Origin: Gammaproteobacteria bacterium
GTDB taxonomy: Bacteria > Pseudomonadota > Gammaproteobacteria > Pseudomonadales > JAUIET01
DNA length: 64,000 bases
Assembly: GCA_030429735.1 (NCBI GenBank)
Contig: JAUIET010000008.1
Location: 1 to 64,000 of the forward strand
Reading direction: 5' to 3'
The notes beneath the pieces are model-generated. The model ran no database searches. It worked only from the letters and a program-made list of their open reading frames with translations, and was not told where the DNA came from. The position numbers were made by a program, and so were the translations under genes. Every line of letters starts with the position of its first letter. The stretch's first letter is position 1. Positions 43,150 to 52,029 of the stretch are shown in pieces.

Positions 43150-45087
43150 CTAACGCTGAGCCTGCTCGATTCGTTGCTGTAAACCATCACTAATGTCTCG
43201 AGTGAGCATCAAGCTCTTGATCAGGGAAGGCACGTCTTCTGTCACGTTCAGGTTGAAATTAACCGGCCTGCCGTTTCTCAGGTCCGGATTCCGGCCTTCC
43301 AATCTAACCCGCAAGCTCATCTTGCCATTCTCTGCATAGCTTACGTTGATGTCGAGCACTTTGTAATGGAAATTTTTTAGCGCATCGACTGCGAACTGAA
43401 GCTGTGGCGAGGAGTCAATAGCAGCCGCTGGTACGGTGCCCGTGTAACGTATCACTCCACCTGGCGGTCTGGCAGTCAGTACGCCATCGCTTATTGTAAC
43501 AACGCGACCGCCGAATTCGATGGGTAGCTGGCCGTTAATGATTCCCGTTCCCTCTACGCCTTGTTCAATGGTCAGGAGTCTGCTGAGATCGATATTTTCC
43601 AGGGTCACAATGCTCGAGAAAGCGGGATTTTGCGGATCGAAGTTTACATTGGAAGTGCTGAACACGCCTTTGAACAGCGACGCGCTTGCGGAGACAATCG
43701 ATACACGATCTTTGGACAATTCTGCGGCAAGCCGCACATCTGTTGCTGCCATGCCTGCTTCAAGTTCTGTGGCTGTGATATCGATCACACCGCTGGCAGC
43801 GGCTTGTTCAGGCATATCCAATGACAGTGTTCCGTTAATACCACGCAGCAGCACCTGGCCATAAAAGGCGTCTAAATCCACCAGGCTTGCGGTAAGCTGC
43901 GCTGTTGCATCCGACATATCCCATTTGAGCTTGCCTGACAGCGTTAGCTCGCCACCAACAAGGTCTGCAGGCCAGCTCCAGTTCGGAATCAGGCTGGGCA
44001 GAAAACGTTGCTGTTCACTAAATACGACGGGGCGTGAGTGCACAGTTGCGCGTCCAAGGCCGGACTTGAGGCTGTAAGAGAAGGGGAACGATACGGTAAT
44101 CTGCTCAGACAGCTCGGCAACCCGGCTGGCTATATGCACGCTGCCGCTGGCAATACTGTTGTGCAAACTGATATCCCCAGTGACTCGAAAGCGGGGTAGC
44201 CTGATGTTTTGATGCGACAAGGTGAGGTTATTACTCGTGAACCGTAGTGGGGCAAGCAGCAACTCGTCATCCTTCGCTGTGAGGTTGGCTGGCGCTCTCA
44301 GGCCTGCACGAACGCGCGGCACTCTCACGGTTTTCACGCGAAGATTCTGTATAAGAGCGTGGCTTTGCTGGTCCAGCGTCAGGGCGAACATCTGGTCTTT
44401 GTAATCCAGAGCGCCTGAAAGATGAACTTCGGCGGACGTCGCTGTTGCCAAGACCTTGTCTGTATCAGCCATGGCAGGCACGCCGAACCGCATGGCCTCG
44501 CCGGATCGCATCAACACGTCCGTGACGGCTGCACTGAGTGAAAACTCCAGTCTTGACTCAGTGTTGTTCAGTGTGGATTCGGAAGGCCGAACACTGGCGA
44601 CGAATTCGACCTGGTCGCCAATACTGATTTCGCTACTCATGGCACGTTGCCGCAAATCAATCTCGGTTCTGATTAGCGCAGCGTGGGAGTCCAATTGCCC
44701 CGCCAGGTTTAGCGACAATTGCCCTTGGCCGAGCTGGGACGAGCCTTGCCAGTGCGAGCGGCCATGCTCGACAACCAGGTTTTCAATGGTGATTTTGTAA
44801 TTGGCCAACAAACTGTTGACGTCGTCAATCGGACCCCGACGCAGCGCGGCATACAGCTGTGATGGCTGCGTGGCTGCCGCCGGTTGTGGTTCGGAATCTG
44901 CATACACCAGATGAAGTGAGCGTATGGTCCAGGCATTGCGGCCTGGGGTATCGGCTTCAATTGACCTCAGTTGGACAGTGTCTGGTAGCAGCGCAGCGAC
45001 AATCGGCGGTAGCCATTTTGGCATGAAAAACCAAAGTGCTGCCAGGAGTAGCAGTAACAAGCCAGTGAAAAAAATCAGTCGTCTCAT
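43150..45087 (-). CDS. ydbH: YdbH AsmA-like intermembrane phospholipid transport protein
   Basis: A 645-residue AsmA-clade protein, with one N-terminal transmembrane helix (about 3-21) and a beta-rich periplasmic region ending in the conserved DUF2993/YdbH C-terminal block (about 470-640; GRVVTISDGVLTARPPGG, VLDINVSYAENGKMSL). Such proteins form groove-like bridges for phospholipids; YdbH is redundant with TamB and YhdP in E. coli. It is shorter than E. coli YdbH. It heads the ydbH-ynbE-ydbL operon. Confidence 0.9.
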   Translation of the reverse strand: MRRLIFFTGLLLLLLAALWFFMPKWLPPIVAALLPDTVQLRSIEADTPGRNAWTIRSLHLVYADSEPQPAAATQPSQLYAALRRGPIDDVNSLLANYKITIENLVVEHGRSHWQGSSQLGQGQLSLNLAGQLDSHAALIRTEIDLRQRAMSSEISIGDQVEFVASVRPSESTLNNTESRLEFSLSAAVTDVLMRSGEAMRFGVPAMADTDKVLATATSAEVHLSGALDYKDQMFALTLDQQSHALIQNLRVKTVRVPRVRAGLRAPANLTAKDDELLLAPLRFTSNNLTLSHQNIRLPRFRVTGDISLHNSIASGSVHIASRVAELSEQITVSFPFSYSLKSGLGRATVHSRPVVFSEQQRFLPSLIPNWSWPADLVGGELTLSGKLKWDMSDATAQLTASLVDLDAFYGQVLLRGINGTLSLDMPEQAAASGVIDITATELEAGMAATDVRLAAELSKDRVSIVSASASLFKGVFSTSNVNFDPQNPAFSSIVTLENIDLSRLLTIEQGVEGTGIINGQLPIEFGGRVVTISDGVLTARPPGGVIRYTGTVPAAAIDSSPQLQFAVDALKNFHYKVLDINVSYAENGKMSLRVRLEGRNPDLRNGRPVNFNLNVTEDVPSLIKSLMLTRDISDGLQQRIEQAQR

Positions 45088-45138
45088 CGACCACAGTATA
45101 AGTGTGGCTAACGTGGGTGAGTAGCGCTGGCTTAAGGT

Positions 45139-45900
45139 CTAATTAAACCCCACTTGTCGAATGTCGGCGGCAAGACGATCGATGACTCTGGTTTTCAGCG
45201 CTATTTCTTGCTGAAGGCCCGCACTGGCTCGGCGCAGCGCGTCAAGTTCTCGCAGCAATTGCAGATTGTGCGCTTCATAGCCGGTGGTTACAGCCACATG
45301 CGCATTGAGTTGTTTTGCGAATGAGTACATTAATACAAACCAGCTGGTTGCGATCGCTGTCAGCACCAGCTTGTCGGCGTAGCCGAACAGGGCCATATAA
45401 ATGAACGCGGGCAACAGTGCGGGTAAAACGAACCTCAGATAGGTGCCCAATGAGCTGTTGTAGGCCACGTTGGAGCACGCTACCAAAGCCCCAAGAATAG
45501 CAATAAAGCCGGTCAATGACTGGGTGCTAAGCGTAGCGCTGGTGTACAGAAACATGGCTCCCCAGGTCGCACCATTGGCAAACGAGCTTTTATCGTACGC
45601 TTTCTGCCAGTTGGTTGAGAGCGAATAACGGTTACGCCGGGCGAAGCGGTTGGCTAATTGCCATCGCCGTAGCAGGATAATGGCTACCGACGATAACCAC
45701 AGCAACAGTAGCTCATGGTTTACCTGCTGCCAATAAATTGCAGCGAACAGGCCAGACATAAATGCATTGCCGAAACAGGTGGCTTTGGCTTGTGAAAACA
45801 GAAATTCGGTTTTTCGAGCTTGCATTTGCTCGATCAAGCCATCTTCTTTTAGTTCCATAATACGAGCATTGCAGGGCAGACAACGCTCAATGTACTTCAT
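45139..45900 (-). CDS. Orphan membrane sensor-like domain protein
   Basis: A 253-residue protein with about six transmembrane helices (45-190) followed by a C-terminal coiled coil (about 212-245; LQLLRELDALRRASAGLQQE). The layout looks like the membrane sensor input part of diguanylate cyclases or histidine kinases, but the reading frame ends before any output domain. I do not recognise the family. It may start at ATG 45858 rather than 45900. It could be a stand-alone partner or a truncated receptor. Confidence 0.7.
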   Translation of the reverse strand: MKYIERCLPCNARIMELKEDGLIEQMQARKTEFLFSQAKATCFGNAFMSGLFAAIYWQQVNHELLLLWLSSVAIILLRRWQLANRFARRNRYSLSTNWQKAYDKSSFANGATWGAMFLYTSATLSTQSLTGFIAILGALVACSNVAYNSSLGTYLRFVLPALLPAFIYMALFGYADKLVLTAIATSWFVLMYSFAKQLNAHVAVTTGYEAHNLQLLRELDALRRASAGLQQEIALKTRVIDRLAADIRQVGFN

Positions 45901-46031
45901 TCGCGTGAAACTAACATTTAATATTGCTGGTAAATATTGCCGGATATTATGCGTGAGCGGTAGAACAGACCGTTCAGTTCAGTTGTGGTATTCGAGGTAG
46001 AGACAGCATGCGCAGCTGCAAGAATCAGCGA

Positions 46032-47333
46032 TTACCGGAGCAGATGAGAATCCAGTACTGTTGATTTTTGACCCAGTAACTCTTCTACAATGCGTTTAAA
46101 AGACTTGTTGGTCACCTTTCGTTTTTTCATCAGATCGCGGGTCACGTTATCAATACTGAACTGGCCCTTGCTGATGCGCCTGAGCTCTTTGTCCAACTCA
46201 TGAAGCAAAATGACGGCTCGTGCGGTTGTGGCACCTGACGACGACTTTTTACGCAATGTGGTGACATTTGCGCCCCATCTTGACAGTGAGCGCAATACTC
46301 GGTCGTAGCGTGCCTGGTTCATAGCGCCTGCTCGGCGCATTAGTTCAATAGAGTAGAATTCGGCCAGGCCTTCCGCTATCCAATCCGATTGCGAACCGCC
46401 CTGGATACGTGTGATCACGTGCGTGAGTTCATGCAGCAGTGTGCTGGTTCCATTTTCGCTGATTAATGGGCGGTCAGCGTGTACATAGAATGAGTTGGGA
46501 GACGACAGCCCGCCGCGCCACATCGGGTCGCCGGCTCCGACCACCAACACTTTGGGCGGTAAAGACTGGAATGCGCGCTCAACTTCCGGCCATACCAGAT
46601 TAATCAGGGCCAGTGCATTCATGCGCTGCATGTCACCGCCTTGCGGTGCGGCAATTGCGATTTCGGTGCCCTGTAAAAAGTCGCGCCGAGTTCCTAACTT
46701 GCCGGCAATCATCCACCCGGTGGGTCGGTCAAAACGCCGCTCCGGGTTATCTATACGGAATGCGTAATCTTTAATTTTTCGCCAGCCTGTATCAGCACTG
46801 CTCCAATCGTGTGGCAGCTTGATTTCCAGTGTTGCATAGGATTCGCTGCCCTTTACACTGCGTACACGCGCGGTGGGCACGATATTATCGCCGCGGAATA
46901 TCGTCCAGTCATTCGTCATGTACGCGTCAAAGCCACCGTCGTTGCGTTGTCTGTCAACCACAGATTTAAAGCTGATAGTTGCCACGGGGCTATCCGGTTC
47001 CCAGCGCACTGAGCTTTTGTAGTGTTTCAGCTCACCGTCTGCCACAAAGTCCAGATGGCGCTGCTTGTCGTGGCGAAACGATATCGACTTGATCAGTTTG
47101 GCATTTCTAAGCTCTATGCTGACCCTGATCATGCCCTCAGCTATCAGAGGCTCAAACACATAATGAACGCCATATTGCCGGTCATCGAGTCTGTCATTGG
47201 TAAGCGCCGCGCGAACAGCATTACTCGTGTCTGCGGCGGTTGCGCACGCTGATAAAGACAGCAGCGATAGCAGTGCCGGTAAAGCAGTAAGCAGGCGCAC
47301 GATGTATGCGCAGGTGAAATTGGATTGACTCAT
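46032..47333 (-). CDS. Gluzincin-like metalloprotease lipoprotein
   Basis: A 433-residue lipoprotein with lipobox LSAC (Cys30). The zinc motif HELTH (His301, Glu302, His305) is followed by WIAEGLAEF, supplying the third ligand Glu321, as in M1/gluzincin peptidases. The N-terminal half is beta-rich, unlike typical M1 aminopeptidases. Its ATG overlaps the stop of the RND transporter by 4 bp, so it is made with the efflux pump. Target proteins are unknown; it may process envelope proteins or act on the pump. An upstream frame to 47435 overlaps the pump and is ignored. Confidence 0.82.
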   Translation of the reverse strand: MSQSNFTCAYIVRLLTALPALLSLLSLSACATAADTSNAVRAALTNDRLDDRQYGVHYVFEPLIAEGMIRVSIELRNAKLIKSISFRHDKQRHLDFVADGELKHYKSSVRWEPDSPVATISFKSVVDRQRNDGGFDAYMTNDWTIFRGDNIVPTARVRSVKGSESYATLEIKLPHDWSSADTGWRKIKDYAFRIDNPERRFDRPTGWMIAGKLGTRRDFLQGTEIAIAAPQGGDMQRMNALALINLVWPEVERAFQSLPPKVLVVGAGDPMWRGGLSSPNSFYVHADRPLISENGTSTLLHELTHVITRIQGGSQSDWIAEGLAEFYSIELMRRAGAMNQARYDRVLRSLSRWGANVTTLRKKSSSGATTARAVILLHELDKELRRISKGQFSIDNVTRDLMKKRKVTNKSFKRIVEELLGQKSTVLDSHLLR

Positions 47334-50300
47334 AAATTTGTCTGACTGTCGTGCGGCTCCTGATAGGCGTGGGCCGGAATCGGGTCTATGCCAGCAGCCT
47401 TGCTGCCGGCTTCGGCGAGAATCATATACAGGCAAGGCACCAGAAACAATGTAATCACTGTGGCAAAAACAACGCCAAATGACAAGGAGATGGCCATCGG
47501 TATAAAGATATACGTGGTGGGGTTCTGATCGAGAATTAATGGCACCAAACCAACAAAGGTAGTGATAGAGGTTAGTACTATGGGTCGAAATCTCTCTACA
47601 GCGGCGTCCGCGATTGCAACCGTCGTTTCCGTACCCTCACGGCGTAAGCGATTGATGTTGTCAACCAGTACCAGACTGCCGTTGATCACGACTCCCGACA
47701 AAGCCACGATCCCCAGCAATGAAAAAAACACCAGTGGCTTGCCCATGATGAAGTGCCCAAGAATGGCGCCCACTGCGCCAAACGGGATAACACTCATGAT
47801 GATCAGCGGCTGACTATAGGACTGCAGAGGAATGGCCAATAACGCATAGATTAACAGCAAGGCCAGCGCCGTGTAGTAGCCAAGGTCATTAAATGAAGCT
47901 GCGCTTTCTTCCGCTTCCCCGCCCAGCGAGTACTCTATGCCTGGGTAACGCTCATAGATCTTTGGTTTGATTTCAAGGTCCAGAAAATTGAGCACTCGTT
48001 CCGGTTCAATCATTGCTCGGTCAACATCGGCGGTGACCGAGATAACACGTTGTCTATCCAGGCGTCGAATGGATGAAAAACCGCGCCCGAGCTCCAGCTT
48101 GGCCACGTTACCCAGTGCAACTTCATCGCCCTGAGGCGTGCGAATGCGCATGTTTTGTACGTCATTCATCGAGTGTCTTTCTGATTCGGGGTAGCGCACC
48201 ATAATACGAATATCTTCACGACCGCGTTGAACACGTTGAACTTCCTCGCCGTAGAAGGCGTTTCTGATCTGCCGGCCCAACTGTCCAGAATGTATGCCCA
48301 GGTGCTGGGCCTGATCTTTCAGTGTGAATTTGATTTCCTGCTTACCGGCCCGGAAGCTATCGGTGATATCACTGACTCCATCAAACCGCTGCAACGCGAG
48401 TTTTATGTCGTTCGCGGCAGCCCGCAGGTGCTCGGTGTCTGGCCCCCTAAGTCGAATATCTATGGCGTCACCGATGGAAAAGAAGTTCGCTGTGTAATTC
48501 AGTGCGACGGCATCGGCGATCGGAGGGGTCAGTTCCCGCCAGCGGTGCGCAATGTATCCGGGAGAGAGGGCGCCGCGCTCATTGTACGGGATAAGCTCCA
48601 ACACGAGCTCAACGTAGTTTGAATTGGTTGGGCCTCCTTCAAAATCGATCGAACCGCGCGCTATTTTCCCGCCAATGGCCTTCAACACACGTCGTATGTT
48701 GGAAGGCTGGTCTTCAGCGTGTCCGTTATCCAGCTCGTCGCGTAATTGCAGAGCCGCAACTTTTAATTTCTCAGCTTCACGCTGCAATACAGCGGTAGAT
48801 GTTCCCGGCGGCATGACCAGGGTTGCATAGACGCGATCAGCTTCCACTGAAGGAAAAAACTGAAACACAGCCCGCCCGCTGGCGAATAAGGTCATCACCA
48901 GTATCACCAACGACACCGCAAAGGCCAGGGTCAGATAGCGCCACTCCATGGATCGCTTTAACATCGGTTGATAGCGTTGGCGGGCAATCAGCCTCAGGCC
49001 GTGCTCCATGCGTTGTTGGAACGTTTCCCAGCGTCCTTTTTTAGGTGCCGTGGTTCCTAATGTGCTGTTCGCTTGACGACGATGCGCAAGATGCGCCGGC
49101 AGAATCATTTGCGACTCAACAATGCTGAGCAGCAAGGCCACGATTGCGGTAATGCCAACCGCTTGCAGAAACGAGCTTAATCCGCTGCCACTCACGGCCA
49201 GCGGCATAAATGCAGCCATTGTTGTAAGAACGCCAAAGATCACCGGAATAGAGACCTGTTGCGTGCCCAGAATGGCCGCATCACGCAAGGAGTAGCCGCG
49301 TTCCTCAAAGGCGTGCACACGCTCACCAACCACAATCGCATCATCGACCAGAATCCCGAGTACCAGAATAAAGCCCATAATCGACACGGTACTGATCGAC
49401 ACATTAAACACGGGAAACAGTAACAAAGTGCCCACCATGGCGATTGGCAGACCGACCGCCACCCAGAAAGCGAGCCGGGGTTGCAGAAACAGAGTCAGTA
49501 TCAGCAACACCAGCAGCAAGCCACCACCGGCATTTCGGCCCAGCACCCGAAGTCTGTCAACGAGGTCCTGGGATTCATCTTTCCATATCGCCAACTCAAC
49601 ACCATTGGGTAAGCTGGTTTGTTTGGCAGCAATGTATTCCTTGACGTGCCGCGCGATGCGCAACAGATTGCCGTTACCCGTGCGAGAGACTGTCAGCATC
49701 ACAGCAGGTACGCCATCAACCTGAAACAATACGTCGCGGTCTACGAAGCCGTCTCTGATTTCCGCGATATCGTTCAGCTTTACGACGCTGCCATCATCCA
49801 GCTGCTTGACGACAACCTGTTCGAGGTCAGATGCACTGTAGGCCTGGCCCAAAGTGCGCAGCAGAATTTCCCCGCCATCGGTTTTCAGTGTCCCGCCAGG
49901 GACATCCTGAGAACTTTGCCGAATAGAGTCTGCAATGGCGCTGAGCGTCAGGCCGTATTGACGCAGTGTGTGTTCCGAGACTTCAACAGAAATCTCATAA
50001 TCTTTGGTAAAAGACAATTCAACCTTGGAGACCTCCGGTAAATCGGACAGCTCGTCACGAATATTCTCGCCAATTTCTTTGAGTGAGCGCGGGGAGACAT
50101 TGCCGGTCAGCGCCATATTGAGCACGGTGGCTGTGATCGTCAGTTCCGATACGATCGGTCGTTCCGCATCCAGCGGTAATGTGGTGATGGCATTGACCCG
50201 CGCTTCAACATCGCGACTGACTTTTGCAACCGTGGCTTCCTGTTTGAGTTCAGCAATCAGCAGGCAAAGGCCTTCGTATGCCGTACTGTCCAGCTTGTCT

Positions 50301-50533
50301 ATTCCCTCTACGCCGTCAATTGCTTCTTCAAGCCGTTTGCACACGCCGCTTTCAACTTCCTCCGGTGCGGCACCAGGGTAGGGCACCTGAACCTGCACTA
50401 TTCTCGGGTCAACCGTTGGGAATTCCTCGATCAGAATAGATGGTATCGTAACTAAACCACCGAAAATCAGTATCCACATCAGCAGATTGGCCGCTACCTG
50501 GTTGTCAACAAACCACCTAATGATGCTCTTCAT
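47330..50533 (-). CDS. RND efflux transporter (HAE-1/AcrB-like)
   Basis: A 1067-residue inner-membrane RND pump that uses proton-motive force to export drugs, dyes or other hydrophobic compounds. Twelve transmembrane helices with two large periplasmic loops are evident. The proton-relay Asp-Asp pair is in GILVDDAIVVGERVHAFEE. FxVDNQVAAN at the N-terminus and the GxPxAMVGTLLL and GVVINGSLVLVDNI segments are typical. It overlaps the adaptor gene by 4 bp upstream. No outer-membrane factor is encoded in this operon. The substrate is unknown. Confidence 0.93.
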   Translation of the reverse strand: MKSIIRWFVDNQVAANLLMWILIFGGLVTIPSILIEEFPTVDPRIVQVQVPYPGAAPEEVESGVCKRLEEAIDGVEGIDKLDSTAYEGLCLLIAELKQEATVAKVSRDVEARVNAITTLPLDAERPIVSELTITATVLNMALTGNVSPRSLKEIGENIRDELSDLPEVSKVELSFTKDYEISVEVSEHTLRQYGLTLSAIADSIRQSSQDVPGGTLKTDGGEILLRTLGQAYSASDLEQVVVKQLDDGSVVKLNDIAEIRDGFVDRDVLFQVDGVPAVMLTVSRTGNGNLLRIARHVKEYIAAKQTSLPNGVELAIWKDESQDLVDRLRVLGRNAGGGLLLVLLILTLFLQPRLAFWVAVGLPIAMVGTLLLFPVFNVSISTVSIMGFILVLGILVDDAIVVGERVHAFEERGYSLRDAAILGTQQVSIPVIFGVLTTMAAFMPLAVSGSGLSSFLQAVGITAIVALLLSIVESQMILPAHLAHRRQANSTLGTTAPKKGRWETFQQRMEHGLRLIARQRYQPMLKRSMEWRYLTLAFAVSLVILVMTLFASGRAVFQFFPSVEADRVYATLVMPPGTSTAVLQREAEKLKVAALQLRDELDNGHAEDQPSNIRRVLKAIGGKIARGSIDFEGGPTNSNYVELVLELIPYNERGALSPGYIAHRWRELTPPIADAVALNYTANFFSIGDAIDIRLRGPDTEHLRAAANDIKLALQRFDGVSDITDSFRAGKQEIKFTLKDQAQHLGIHSGQLGRQIRNAFYGEEVQRVQRGREDIRIMVRYPESERHSMNDVQNMRIRTPQGDEVALGNVAKLELGRGFSSIRRLDRQRVISVTADVDRAMIEPERVLNFLDLEIKPKIYERYPGIEYSLGGEAEESAASFNDLGYYTALALLLIYALLAIPLQSYSQPLIIMSVIPFGAVGAILGHFIMGKPLVFFSLLGIVALSGVVINGSLVLVDNINRLRREGTETTVAIADAAVERFRPIVLTSITTFVGLVPLILDQNPTTYIFIPMAISLSFGVVFATVITLFLVPCLYMILAEAGSKAAGIDPIPAHAYQEPHDSQTNL

Positions 50534-51750
50534 AGGCTGGCGTTACTTGCGGCCTGCGACGGTGTGTCGAGAATGAGCGCTGGCGCGCTGTTGCTGAGCA
50601 CAGGCGTCACGGTGCTGCCCGCAGCAATGGTTGGGCTCAATGAGGTTGACACAAGATCGCCATTATCCAAACCTGACTCAATGATGAGTTCGTCACCTGT
50701 GATACGCAGCACCTGGACGGCGCGCTTTACGAGAACATTATCGTTATTGACGACCAGAACCGTGTTGTTGTCGCGCAGCGCAACACGTGGGATCAGCAAT
50801 GCGTTATCAAGCTTGCGGCCTGAGATAGAGGCCTTCACAAAAAGTCCAACGGGCGGTGCCTGCTCAGTACCACCCGGAATACGAGCGACTGCAAACACCA
50901 TACGGCTGCGTGTATCGATACTGGCTTCAAGGCGATCGATCACTCCGCGCCAGTGTTTTTCCCTGCCAGCATACACCGCGCTGAGCAATACAGGCGGCTT
51001 GTAACCATCTGTGCCACCGATGTTTGCCTGTTCCAGATACTCCAGTTCTGAATCTGCCAAGGGCAGTCGCACCTCCAGAAAATCATTCGCATACACGCTG
51101 CCCAGCGCGGTACCTCGGCTGACATATTGCCCCTGATCTATAAGTTTTTGGCTGACCAGTCCATCGTAGGGCGCCCTGATTGTCGTGCGTTGTACATCCC
51201 GCTGTGCCTGACTGAGCGCAGCTTTGGCGTCGGCGGCGTTAGCAACCGCGACCTGATATTCGCTGTCCACGTTATCCAGCTGTGACTGAGATGCCAGTTG
51301 TCGCTCATGAAGACTGCGTACTCTCTCCAGCTCGTTTGTTGCCCTGCTTAGCTGCGCAGTCGTTTTGGTCACATTTGCCTGTGCACGCTGTAAGGCGTTG
51401 CGGTAGTCAGAGGCATCTATACGCAGCAACTCCTCGCCTGCGCTAAAGCGGCCACCCGCAACCCATTGGGGAGATAGCCAGATCACCACACCATTTACTT
51501 CGGCCACCAGCTCGGTTTGCGTTCTTGGTGCCACCGTACCTTGCGAATGAACGGCCAATTCAATGACTTGTTTTTGCGCGCGCCAGACGTCGATTGGTAC
51601 TGCAATTTTCTCGCTGGCTTTAGGTTCGACCTGTGTGCTGGTGGACATCATTAGCCAAACGATCAGGCCCACCACCACCAGAAGCATGGCCGCTGAGCCA
51701 AGTTTTGGGTCTATGCCAAGTTGTTGGAGCTTACGGATAATTAAGGTCAT
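50530..51750 (-). CDS. RND periplasmic adaptor (membrane fusion protein)
   Basis: A 406-residue adaptor with an N-terminal membrane helix (about 15-35), a barrel-sandwich region (VAEVNGVVIWLSPQWVAGGRFSAGEEL in pieces, about 75-110), a coiled-coil hairpin (about 115-180; LSRATNELERVRSLHERQ), and beta-barrel and membrane-proximal domains (200-390). It links the inner-membrane pump to an outer-membrane channel. First gene of the operon adaptor-pump-protease; ATGA overlap with the pump. Confidence 0.92.
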   Translation of the reverse strand: MTLIIRKLQQLGIDPKLGSAAMLLVVVGLIVWLMMSTSTQVEPKASEKIAVPIDVWRAQKQVIELAVHSQGTVAPRTQTELVAEVNGVVIWLSPQWVAGGRFSAGEELLRIDASDYRNALQRAQANVTKTTAQLSRATNELERVRSLHERQLASQSQLDNVDSEYQVAVANAADAKAALSQAQRDVQRTTIRAPYDGLVSQKLIDQGQYVSRGTALGSVYANDFLEVRLPLADSELEYLEQANIGGTDGYKPPVLLSAVYAGREKHWRGVIDRLEASIDTRSRMVFAVARIPGGTEQAPPVGLFVKASISGRKLDNALLIPRVALRDNNTVLVVNNDNVLVKRAVQVLRITGDELIIESGLDNGDLVSTSLSPTIAAGSTVTPVLSNSAPALILDTPSQAASNASL

Positions 51751-51864
51751 TCAGATCGCGACTGCTGTGGTTTCTTGGGTGCTCGCTTTGGGTAATGACT
51801 TTGTAAGCACAAAGCGAATACCGTATTCTACTACAATCGGTGGGCACGCCCTTGTTGTATTACC

Positions 51865-51890
51865 CTGGCGCTTATTCAATACAGCGCCAG
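51865..51890. promoter_or_regulatory. Inverted repeat upstream of the RND adaptor and propeller genes
   Basis: CTGGCGCT (51865-51872) and AGCGCCAG (51883-51890) are perfect 8-bp inverted arms around a 10-nt loop, in the 279-bp divergent gap 51751-52029. There is no T-tract after it, so an operator is more likely than a terminator. A divergent efflux operon and a secreted haem protein both start from this gap, so either could be controlled. Nothing else was recognised in the gap. Confidence 0.35.
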
Positions 51891-52029
51891 CTTGACATTA
51901 CACCTGCTCTAATGGCAGTGGCTGCCGGCGACGCCCGGTGCGATTGCCAGCAGGGCGTCGATACAGTAGGTGTGTTAGTCTTGCGGTATCCTTACTGGCC
52001 GCAGTTGCCGTGCATTCAGGAGTTAGAGG

